Below are positions 1-8,738 of a DNA stretch of 22,177 nt, piece by piece (position 1 is the first letter of the stretch; each line of letters starts with the position of its first letter). The stretch covers positions 1 to 22,177 of the forward strand of contig JAAMXP010003766.1 of assembly GCA_019693395.1 (NCBI GenBank), read 5' to 3'. Position numbers and translations under genes: made by a program. Origin of the DNA: Ettlia oleoabundans. Taxonomy: Eukaryota; Chlorophyta; Chlorophyceae; Chlamydomonadales. A model generated the notes under the pieces. It worked only from the letters and a program-made list of their open reading frames with translations. It was not told where the DNA came from and did no database searches.

Positions 1-40
1 TCGCTGTTGGGCTCAGGTTCTGCGCCGCCTGTTGCTGCAG

Positions 41-3000
41 GTGTGCTCCGGCACAGTGACGGTAGTTGGAGGGCAGGTGCTGGGCGTGCCCACAACTCCT
101 GCATCGTGCCCGGCAGGGTCTTACGATGACTCGAATACCGTGGATGGATGCCGCCCTTGGTGAGCTGGCACTGGCCGTCGACAGTTGGCATTGGCTGCTT
201 TGGATATTGCTGGCTGCTGCAGGATGCCAACTGCTGTGTGGTGGTGGGAGCAGTGGCCGGGGTGCTGGTGCTAAAGGGTGAAGAAGCTGCTGCTGGTGGT
301 TTGAAGCTGATTGTGTGTCGAAGAGGGGGCATGCCCGTAAGGCACGCTGACACCCTGCACTTTGCCGTCTTTTGTGCTCCTGCTTTCTATGCAGCCCTGT
401 CGGAGCCGGATGCAATGTTGGAGCCACAACCCCTACGGCGTGCGCTGCTGGTGAGCCGTGGCACCAGCATTGATGCGTTGGGGGGTGGCTTGAGACATGG
501 GGGAGATGCTTGGAACCCTGCTGGAATAATGCAGAAATTCTTGGCCCTCGGTGGCACATTGCTACCCTAGAATATCAGCACTTGCCTTACCGGCGGCCGC
601 TTTAAACGGAAAGGGCTTGGAGCAATCTCACTTTGCATGACGGGCAGGCTATGCAAGGCTGCATGGGCCGCTGTGACTAAGAACTCAACCACCACATGTG
701 ATCCGCCCTCCTGGCTCTCCATGTCTGCCACTATCTCATGCAGACCACTTCCAGCCTTATCTTGGGCAGCAGCAAAGCGCCTGCCAGGTGTGCAACGCCT
801 CAGCTGACCCGCGCTACACCTCGAACTCAGGCGATGATTACTGCCTGGTGCCCTGGGTGGACACAGTGTGCACCAACGGTGAGCAAGGCTGGTGGGGTGG
901 TCGTAGCGGCTTCTAGTGGGCGGGCATAGGGCGAGCCGGCACGGAGGCATGGAATCCGGCATGAATGCATGGAGTTGCTGCGGCATGTTCCTTCAATTGA
1001 TGTGTGTTGGCCCTGGTCCCTCCCTGCCCTGCAGGCTATGAATACGACGCCAGCAGCACCACCTGCAGCATGTGCGCTGCGGGCATGTATCGGAAAGTGG
1101 GGCGAGAGGATGTGTGCACCCCCTGGTGAGCAGTTTGCACCAGCAGGGAATCTGTCGCATGACTTGCTGGCTGAGCAGCTGGGTGCAGCGCGTGGTGGTG
1201 CTAGTGCTGGGTGGGCGGGTGGGTGCCGCCCCACAGGGCATGGCTGCCGTCCTGTGTTGACTGCACTTCCATGGTCTGGTTCGTGTGGGAGATTATGCAT
1301 GATTCCCCCTCCGCTTACGTTCAAATGCAGCCCTCCTGGTTACTACTCCCCTGCCGGAGCGACCGACTGCGTGCCCTGCCCAGTCGACCAGTACACTCCC
1401 TCATACGGGCAAAGTGAGCGCCGGCCTGCATGACGGCTGATGGTCTGCATTCCTCCCTGTTGTTGGGCACTGCAACACCAGAAGTGAGTACATGGCTTTT
1501 TCCTGCAGCCAGCCTGCAGCCCAATTTTCTGGCATATATGATTTGCAGCGCTGCCTCCCCTGTTCCCGCAGCTGAGCGGAGCTCTGGGGTGCTCAAGTGC
1601 AATTGGTGCCCAGTAGGCAGGGTGGCCGTCACAAGCAGTAGCTCCACCGGGCACAAGGGTTCCGTGAACTGCGAGGCCTGGTGAGCTGCTGGTGGTGGGC
1701 AGGTATACTTTATGCAGGATCGAAAGTGCTTTTCTCAAGATCCTCACGGTGCCTGTGGATGGGTTGTTTTCTTGATACCGCCAAGTTGTAACCAAACACC
1801 TCCCCCTGTAATGCAGCCCTCCCGGTACGATTGCTGCCATCACGCCGCCGCTCCTGTACGCCACATGCCAGAGCTGTGCGGACGGCTACTACCGAGCAGG
1901 CCCTGCCGCGCAGAACAACAATGTCTGCAGAGCCATCCCTGCAGGTGGGCCCGCACCTGCTAGACTAGCCCAGCCGCAGGTTTACCCAACCTCGCACACA
2001 TGGCTTGCCCAGCCTTGCAGGGTGTGCATGCTGGCCACTGCTGTTCACCCTTCCTTGTTATTGACCAGACCCCCTCGCCTTGATGCTGTCTAATTTTGCC
2101 ACGTCGCAGGGCGCAAGGAAGTATCACGCGCCTCAGCCACTTACATCCGCGCTCAAGTGGAGTACTGCGCCAAGGGAGAAATATCGCGCTGGGATAGCGG
2201 TTCACGCACGCCAGCCGATCCAGAAGCCTGCCAGCCGTGCCTGGATGACAACACATATGCGCCACGGATAGGTGGGCAGAACGGCAATAACTCTGCATGC
2301 CCAGCTATGTTGCCAGGCATGATGCATTCCTGCATCTGCTGTGCTACTGCGGAGCGGCATAACAATCAAGGGTGGGCAACGAGCTGGTGGCGGTAACTGG
2401 CAGCTGACTGGCCCACTGTTGTTTGGCCACTGTCCTAAAGCTGTGCCGCAGGCATGTCTAGCTGCCACCCTTGCCGGGGCGGCACCAGGTCGGGCAAGAG
2501 TAACGAAGCCCTCACTGGGAATGATGTGTGCGTGGCCTGCACCGGCAACACCTACAGGCCCGCCACAAGCACCAGGTCAGGCGGGCTTTGGCTGCAGCTT
2601 TAAATCTATTGCAGGCTGCTGAGCTGCAGCATTGTCTCTTACTCTATCGCAACATTTCGGAGTGCGTCTCCTGCTGTGCCCCATAGCTTTGAAGCAACTC
2701 TGCACCACCCTGGCCGGTGTGCCTGCAGCGCTACCTGCCTGGTGTGCACAGCCGGGCACGAGGTGCAGGCCAGCGGACACACAGAGTGCTCGGCATGGTA
2801 AGCTTCGCCTGTATTGTTATATCTGTGCACCTGTATCTTACCGAGGGTTGAGGCACAGGTCGTGTATGCAGGGGTGAGCATATTGTGTAGCAGTGTTGCC
2901 GGTATGTTCGCGCCCACGTCACCCCGCCACTGGCACAGTCACACATTGCACTGCCCACGTATGCCCACCTTATGTGCAGTCTCCCAGGCTACTACATGCC

Positions 3001-4926
3001 AGATGTGAACGGTGGCACCAACGTATCCCTGCCTGCCGCCAGCAGTGCCTGCCTGCCTTGCGAGGTGCGTGGGGCGGGGTGCGGCACCTGTCATTGCATT
3101 GCAGTGTGTTCTATTGCCTTCGTCAACTTGCATCGCTGTGACCTCAGGCAAAAAGAAACCTGGCAAAGATTCAAGTACCGTTCTTGCTTCTGCCATGTAT
3201 CCACTGCCTGCAGGTCAACACATACCAACCAGGCAGCGGGCAGGCCAGCTGCCTCCAGTGCGCAGCTGGCACCAGCACGGAAGACACGGGCAGCACCTCG
3301 TGTATGCCCTGTCCGCACGGCTACTACTCACCCAACTCAGGTGTGCAGGGGCTTACCTGGTCTCCCGCTGTTTTAATAATCTGGTGCCATTCATGCAAAG
3401 CAGCCTGGGTGTTTGGATCTGCAGCGTCTTTCAGCTGCGGTCTGTCTGCGGATGTACTCACATCCTGCTCTCCTGCGTCGCTTGCAATGCAGCGACGCCT
3501 TGTGTGCCTGCGCCCACCGGCACCTTTGTGAATACCGCGGGTGCAACTCGCTATACCGCGTGGTGAGCTGAGCTGCTGCCCCCGTGTGCCCAACCACCAT
3601 TAGTGGTGCATGCAATGAGGTTTTGTGCTGAGCGTCGTGGCAGTTTGGCCTAAGAGTGTTAGGTTGCCTTTAGCACTGCAATGCTAAGCGCTTGTGTGGA
3701 CTTAAAGTTCTCTGATCTGACTTGAACAGAGTTGGCAACCGGTCCCTGCTTAGCCACCTGCCTGCTGCAGCCCTCGTGGCACCTACAACGACCAGGAAGG
3801 AGGGGATGAATGCGAACCATGCGGGGCGGGTCATTATAGCAATATCCCAGGCTCAAAAGCATGCAGGGCAAGTCGCAGCCGACTGCCTGTGGGGTGCCAT
3901 TCTGGATGAAGAGCATTGCCGGTGGAACTGGTTGGAGTGGCAATCGAACTTACCATCCCTGTTGTTAATATGTGCCCTGGCCCAACACTGCTGTTCACCT
4001 GCAGGCCTGCCCCGCGGGCACATACTCGGGCAGCAAGGCGCCCACCTGCAAGCGCTGTACGCCTGGGATGTATTCGCCCGCCGGCGCGGGTGCTTGCATT
4101 GCCTGGTGAGCCAGCCTGCCATGGCCAGCGAATGCAATGCTCCAGCAGTTTGTGCGCGTGCGGGTTCATTGCCGATTCATTGCGGTGGTGTCACCGTCAC
4201 CTTCCATCCCCCTCTGCAGCAAGCCTGGCACTTTTGCGTACACCTTAGGCGCATCCTCCTGCCTTCTGTGCCCCTTTGGTCGTTACTGCTTCCACTATGC
4301 CACAAGGTATGCCTTCATCAGAACTAAAGCCTTGAGACTTCAGCAGTTTGTGGATGCAGTGCAGCGATGGCAGTGTCGGTGGGGTGGCTGGTTGCTTAGC
4401 CGCGACAAGTGCAGGCCTGTGACGCGGCCTACTTGACAAGAAACAGCCTTAGTTGATCAAATGTAGCATCTCAGGGTGCACACCTTCCGTGCCTGCCATG
4501 CAGCATTCCCCCGCCATGCCCCCTGGGTCACTACAACGACCGGCAGGGCGCCCAGCGCTGCCAGAGGTGCCCGGCGGACACGTACCAAGACACCCTGGGC
4601 CAGCGGTCCTGCAAGCCATGGTGCGGTGCAGTGCGGTACAGCAGCCATGACGCTGCCCATTCGCTGGAAGCCCAGCAAATGGTTACACCTGCATGAGTCT
4701 GCACATCATAATGCAGCGATACGCACCCTTGCTGCCTTATGCCCTGGGGCGGTAACGCTGCAGTGGCAAGTACAGCGACATGTTGACAACACTTTCAATG
4801 AACCTGTCGCACCATTGCTTCCTCTGTGTATGCAGTGCCAGTGGTTTCACCACTCGTGGGCTTACCGGGCAGTCTGTGTGTCAAGCGATGCGTTTCAGCC
4901 CGGTGCGACGCTGGCGGATTCTTTGA
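41..4926 (+). CDS. GCC2/GCC3 (ephrin-receptor-like) Cys-rich repeat protein, 5' partial
   Basis: Exons seen: 41-159, 395-450, 744-878, 1035-1125, 1331-1413, 1572-1680, 1817-1944, 2110-2271, 2452-2575, 2729-2797, 2980-3064, 3214-3340, 3493-3562, 3771-3867, 4005-4105, 4220-4306, 4504-4620, 4836-4926. They join in one frame to 616 residues ending at TGA 4924-4926; the first exon follows a TGCAG acceptor, so more coding sequence lies upstream. The protein is a chain of about 40-50-residue modules with the pattern C-P-x-G-x-Y, then G-x-x-x-C-x-x-C, for example CPPGYYSPAGATDCVPC and CPLGHYNDRQGAQRC. This is the GCC2/GCC3 (Pfam Ephrin_rec_like, TNFR/EGF-like) fold, disulfide-rich and normally extracellular; a signal peptide or membrane span would be in the missing part. 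No catalytic domain is seen. Seven introns split a Cys codon as TG|C or TG|T. The intron after 3867 has a GC donor. The family call is firm; ligand and role are unknown. Confidence 0.88.
3868..4004 (+). other. GC-AG intron in the Cys-rich gene
   Basis: The exon ends GCA TGC AGG at 3867 and the intron opens GCAAGT, the exact consensus for the minor class of U2 introns with a GC donor. Splicing to the TGCAG acceptor at 4000-4004 gives the uninterrupted module sequence GSKACR-ACPAGTYSGSK. Using the nearest GT (3872) would shift the frame. Confidence 0.75.
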
Positions 4927-4964
4927 TGACCGGACCCTGTTATCGGCAATAATATACAAACGAT

Positions 4965-4969
4965 TGTAA
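4965..4969 (+). terminator. Poly(A) signal TGTAA of the Cys-rich gene
   Basis: TGTAA, the standard chlorophyte polyadenylation signal, stands 39 bases after the TGA stop at 4924-4926. This supports both the plus-strand transcript and the choice of last exon, and implies a very short 3' UTR. Confidence 0.65.
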
Positions 4970-4974
4970 GCAAC

Positions 4975-5235
4975 TCAAAATAAATCCAAACACATATTCC
5001 CACCTTGTGCCAACATACTTTCATCAATAATCCAATAATCCACAAATGCAACTGTTTCCCATCCTTGTCGGTCACCCTGTTCCGCTGACGTTTTCATTCC
5101 CCACCACCCATACGTGCTTGGCACTACCCTTTTACTCAACTTGTAGTATGCATACCGGTACTTGTTACAGATGCACCGTGTAAACGTTCCTTTGATGTTA
5201 GTCTGGGGTCTCGCAGGACCTGCCACGGCATCCAT
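4975..5235 (-). CDS. Unassigned small minus-strand reading frame
   Basis: From an ATG at 5235 the minus strand reads 86 codons to a stop at 4975. The conceptual product is not low-complexity: it carries aromatic-rich runs such as STYGWWGMKTS and DYWIIDESMLAQ. The frame also stays open a little upstream (to a GTG at 5271), and a TGGAGGGCAG sequence there could be an acceptor if this is a last exon. I do not recognise the product, and no TGTAA signal was noted downstream of it. Its 3' end would run into the poly(A) region of the Cys-rich gene. It may be a small real gene, a relic of inserted DNA, or chance. The composition differs from the flanking genes. Confidence 0.2.
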   Translation of the reverse strand: MDAVAGPARPQTNIKGTFTRCICNKYRYAYYKLSKRVVPSTYGWWGMKTSAEQGDRQGWETVAFVDYWIIDESMLAQGGNMCLDLF

Positions 5236-5585
5236 AATATCGCTTGCCGCTGCCCTCCAGAACTCCGCCACCCCGCCTCATGCATGGCTTGCGTGGTGAA
5301 GAAATCCGTCAATTCTGTTCCCAGATATCATACAGATGTGGGTGCATGGTCAAATGCGGCACGGCTGATCAGCCAGAACGCGCAGCGAAGCTGGAGCTGA
5401 CCTAAATTCTTCGAGCCCCCCACTGCCGTCGTGCTGTGCGATAAGCCTGCCATCTTGCTTATTTCAGTGCTTTCCGTGTTTATGCTGTCACCGGCGTGAA
5501 CAGCGATCCTGAAGCGCTTGCAGCCCTCCCGCCACGGCCGCGTTTTGGCAGCTCCATAGGGCCTGGCGCCGCCCGTTGGACCACC

Positions 5586-5594
5586 TATAGATAA
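5586..5594 (+). promoter_or_regulatory. TATA-like element before the GH16 gene
   Basis: TATAGATAA lies about 50-60 bases before the upstream candidate ATG at 5646, a sensible spacing for a TATA box with a short 5' UTR. This position favours the 5646 start over the one at 5801. It is a single weak-consensus match. Confidence 0.35.
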
Positions 5595-5645
5595 TTTAGC
5601 TCCCCAAATCAACATTCCAGGAGCCAGACCCCCGCAGCGGGCTGC

Positions 5646-8391
5646 ATGCCCTTCGGCATTGGCAGTCGGCAGCCGGCGGGGAGGGTGGCAGCGGTAGGCA
5701 CTGCCGGGCTGGCTGCTACTCCTTGGAAATCGGTTGCATCCGGCCAGTATGCTGCACCTAACCGGCCCTGCAACTTATTTGCTTCACCTGAGCATTTCTT
5801 ATGCAGAGCAAGCTACAGCCGGATGTAGAGGCTGGCCCAGCAGCGGCGGGGTCGGCTGCCACCGGCGGCTGGCTCACCTCCAAGGCCGCCCTGTACACAG
5901 CCATTGTAGTGCTGGTCGCGGCATCAGGAACAGCCGTCGCCATTGGGGTCTCGCAGGGGATTGCAAGGCGGGGCGGTAATGTGCCGACTGCGGCCCCCGC
6001 CTCCAGTGCCCCTCTGCCGGGCCCTGCTGCCAGCCGCCCACCACCTGCATTGCCGCCTCCAACAACAGGGGCTCCCGGCCCCGCTCCCAACTCCACCATG
6101 GACCCTGGTCCTGCACCTGCACCCCTGCCCCGACCGGCGCCCATACCTCGTCCAACACCAGGTCCGACTGCGGCTCCCGAGCCTGAAGCGCCTTCACCAG
6201 CGCCCGCACCCACAACCCCACCACCCTCACCGTCACCTGAACCTCCCCCACCATCACCAGCACCAGAACCCCCACCACCAGCACCAGCACCAGAACCCGC
6301 GCCCCCCCCACCCTCACCGGCGCCTCAGCCTTCGCCCCCACCACCCTCACCACCCTCACCATCACCAATGCCTGAACCCTCACCACCACCACCATTTCCG
6401 GCACCTGACCCCTCACCTCCACCCTCACCGCCACCCTCACCTCCGCCCGCACCGCCACCCACACTCACACCTGCACCTGACCCCACGCCTGCACCCGCAG
6501 TCGTACCTGCACCTCAACCGCCCGCACCCGCACCAACACCTGTCGACCCCCCATCTCAACCGCCCCCCGCCCCTGCGCCCGCCTCCTCTCCGCTGCCCTC
6601 TCCATCAGCGCCATTCACAGTTCCAAATGGCAGCATCGCACTTTGGTGGGACGAGTTCAATGGGGACAGCCTGGACATAAACAAGTGGGAGGTGGAGACA
6701 GGCAGCCTACAGGATTCTGTTTCAGCTGGACAAATCCAGGTGGGCGACTGCCTGCATTGCGGCGCCTTGCTGTTTTCGTTGTTCCCTTGTCCAAAATGGC
6801 CGAGGCTTCTGCTGGTTATTGCAGCTTTGGGTTGAACTCTGAAAGTAATACATCACTGGTGCAGGTGTACTCAGGTAGCAGTGACAACCTCTATGTTTCA
6901 AACGGCAGCCTGCACATCACGGCGCTGCAGGTGAGCATGCTTGCTGCAGACAGCGCGCCATTTCCAAACCCCTGCACGCCAAACTGGGCACCTTACCCAG
7001 ATTTCTCGCCATTTTCCTTGGTTTTGCTGCCTTTGCCGCTGCAGGATGGCTCCAGCTACACCTCGGCTCGCATTGACAGCAAGAAGAGCGGCGCCTGGTT
7101 CCCGGGCATGCAGCTTCCAGGCGGTGCCACTCTAGCCAGCCTGCGTATGGAAGCACGTATCCGAGTGCCAGCACCGGGCCAAGGCATTTGGGCCTCCTTC
7201 TGGCTGTCCCCACCAAGTTCAACCTATGGCGGCTGGCCGCTTTCGGGAGAGGTAAGGGCAGGTGGTTCATGGCAGGGGCTGGTGGGCTGGCAGGTAACCA
7301 TGGAGGCAGCAGCCGGTGCAGTGGGCCAGCCTTTTGTGACCACCGCTGCAAGTCTACTGTTGCTGTTGTGATGCTGCTCTCCCTCGCGGACTTGAGGTCT
7401 AGTGGCGCGGACTAACATTGTCAGCCCCTCTCACACGTCGTCCCATTGCAGATCAACGTCATGCATGGCATCAATGACAAGCAGAACATCTCGCAGGGCG
7501 TGCACTATGGGGACCAATGTGCGGAGACAGCCTAGGCAGTGCTCTGCTGGCTGGTAGTTCTGTAAACTTACGCCAACCTGCCATTAGTTCCATACACCCA
7601 TGCCAACCTGTCATTTCCAATGTTTTGACCAAGGCAGGCTATGCTATGCTTGGCTTTGTTGGCTTGGTTGAGTGTAACCCTTGCTTCACCATCACCTCTT
7701 GTTGATCGCCGTCTGTGCCTTCCCGCCTGCCTGCAGATCCAAACAACCTTGTGAGCAGTACCTCCACGCCCCTACCCAGCGGGCAACCCTACTCGGCAGC
7801 TTACCACGTGTTTGCCGTCGACTGGGACCTTAACACAATTGCATGTGAGTGGAATGGGTGTTGCTATCATGGCATGCGGTACCGAGCCAGGTGGACCTAT
7901 GCAGTGCCAACTCATACTTGCCCTCCTGCCACTCAATCCAGCGCACCTACAGCCTCCCTGCCTTCATGTTGTTTGGCTGAGTGGTGCTATGTCTCATGTT
8001 TCTGATGCATTCAGTGTCGATCAACGGTGGGGAGAAATTGAGGGTGGTGAGCCGGGAGGTGGATGCGGAGAATGGTTGGTTCACAGCCGCCTCCAACGAC
8101 CCGCAGGCGCCCTTTGACATCCCCTTCTCTATTATTCTGTGAGTGCTCGAGTTGAAGCAGCCATGCCTGTTGTGCAGCGGCCAGCCTGTAGTGTTGCTCA
8201 TGGGCAGCAGTTGTTGCACGTCTTCTGCCTGCGAAGACATGCTGAGTGCCAACAACGGGATGGCGGCTGCACTGGTGATGTACAGGAACGTCGCAGTGGG
8301 TGGCGACTGGCCTGGACCGCCCAATGACAGCACTCCATTCCCGGCCACCATGCTCGTCGACTATGTCCGGGTGATTGGAAAACCAGAGTAG
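5646..8391 (+). CDS. Membrane-anchored Pro-rich protein with a GH16 (laminarinase-like) domain
   Basis: Exons: 5646-5693 (tentative), 5807-6739, 6865-6930, 7045-7251, 7452-7518, 7737-7844, 8015-8138, 8286-8391. If translation instead starts at ATG 5801 (MQSKLQPD) the product has 538 residues; the two-exon start gives 552. Numbering from M5801: a cytosolic stub, one hydrophobic span at about 29-50 (ALYTAIVVLVAASGTAVAIGV), a stalk at about 57-275 built of Pro, Ala and Ser, then a GH16 fold at about 279-538. The fold is marked by LWWDEFNGDSLD, GIWASFWLSP, FAVDWDLNTIA and a terminal AVGGDWPGPP...MLVDYVRV. The topology suggests a type II protein with the GH16 domain outside the cell, facing the wall. 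GH16 enzymes cut or rearrange beta-1,3- and related glucans by a double displacement. Here the catalytic E-x-D-x-x-E reads E404-I-N-V-M-H409: nucleophile kept, helper Asp and acid/base Glu lost. It may be a glucan-binding protein rather than an enzyme. Confidence 0.85.
5966..6626 (+). repeat. Pro-rich stalk, degenerate CCA/CCC/TCA repeat
   Basis: A cytosine-rich, guanine-poor tract encodes P-A-P, S-P-P-P and E-P-P-P units, as in hydroxyproline-rich wall glycoproteins of volvocine and other green algae. Short units such as CCACCCTCACC recur many times with small changes. The clean repetition gives long open frames in the other five frames that are shadows. The stalk would be a substrate for prolyl hydroxylation and O-glycosylation. 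Confidence 0.85.
7572..7615 (+). repeat. Short direct repeat in a GH16 intron
   Basis: GCCAACCTGCCATT at 7572 and GCCAACCTGTCATT at 7602 match at 13 of 14 bases and are spaced 30 bases apart. It is probably a local intronic duplication. Confidence 0.6.
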
Positions 8392-8738
8392 CTTGAGATT
8401 TTGCGGGCTGCTTTGCCCAGGGGGGCGGTTGATCAGTAATGTACTGGTGCACCCTTGCCTGCCAGCTCACCGGTCTTGTTGTGCGCCTCCTGTTTGCGTG
8501 CATGCTTTCACCGCCTTTCTATCCCCATATTGCGCCCCTGATATATTGTTCGCTTCCATCTGGAGCGAAGTAATTCTTTCGTTTTATTTTTTATTGTGCC
8601 TGTTTACAACAGACACAGTCCAGTAATGTAGTATCACATTCATCGCAATGTACCGCAAGGAATATGAGACTTAGAACAATGGGTGGTGGCAACAGTCCCG
8701 ACATTTTTCGGCCGCAAGCCATATGACAGGTACTCTTG
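8392..8738. other. Convergent 3' region between GH16 and WD40 genes
   Basis: This 347-base stretch holds the 3' UTR of the plus-strand GH16 gene and that of the minus-strand WD40 gene. The minus-strand TGTAA lies at 8604-8608. I found no perfect plus-strand TGTAA; TGTAC at 8440-8444 is the nearest match. No coding potential was convincing. Confidence 0.6.
8604..8608 (-). terminator. Poly(A) signal TGTAA of the WD40 gene
   Basis: TTACA on the plus strand reads TGTAA on the minus strand, about 130 bases beyond the stop at 8739. It fits the longer nine-exon WD40 model better than a stop at 9325, which would leave a 3' UTR of about 720 bases. Confidence 0.55.

Larger units (their letters stand above)
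4927..5645. other. Spacer between Cys-rich and GH16 genes, AT-richer than surroundings
   Basis: The first 50 bases are the 3' UTR of the upstream gene. From about 4970 to 5180 the sequence is visibly richer in A and T than the rest of the window. An unassigned minus-strand reading frame occupies 4975-5271 (see separate entry). Close to the GH16 gene there is a TATA-like string, TATAGATAA at 5586-5594, about 55 bases before the ATG at 5646. No repeat or RNA gene was recognised here. Confidence 0.6.

Noticed and set aside
1343..1864. 173-codon minus-strand frame opposite the Cys-rich gene
   Set aside because: It crosses plus-strand exons and introns with no family motif, whereas the plus strand shows conserved CxxC modules.
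5874..6464. Long minus-strand open frame rich in Val, Arg and Gly opposite the Pro-rich stalk
   Set aside because: It is the complement of the CCA/CCC repeats; composition alone keeps it open, and the plus frame continues into a recognisable GH16 domain.
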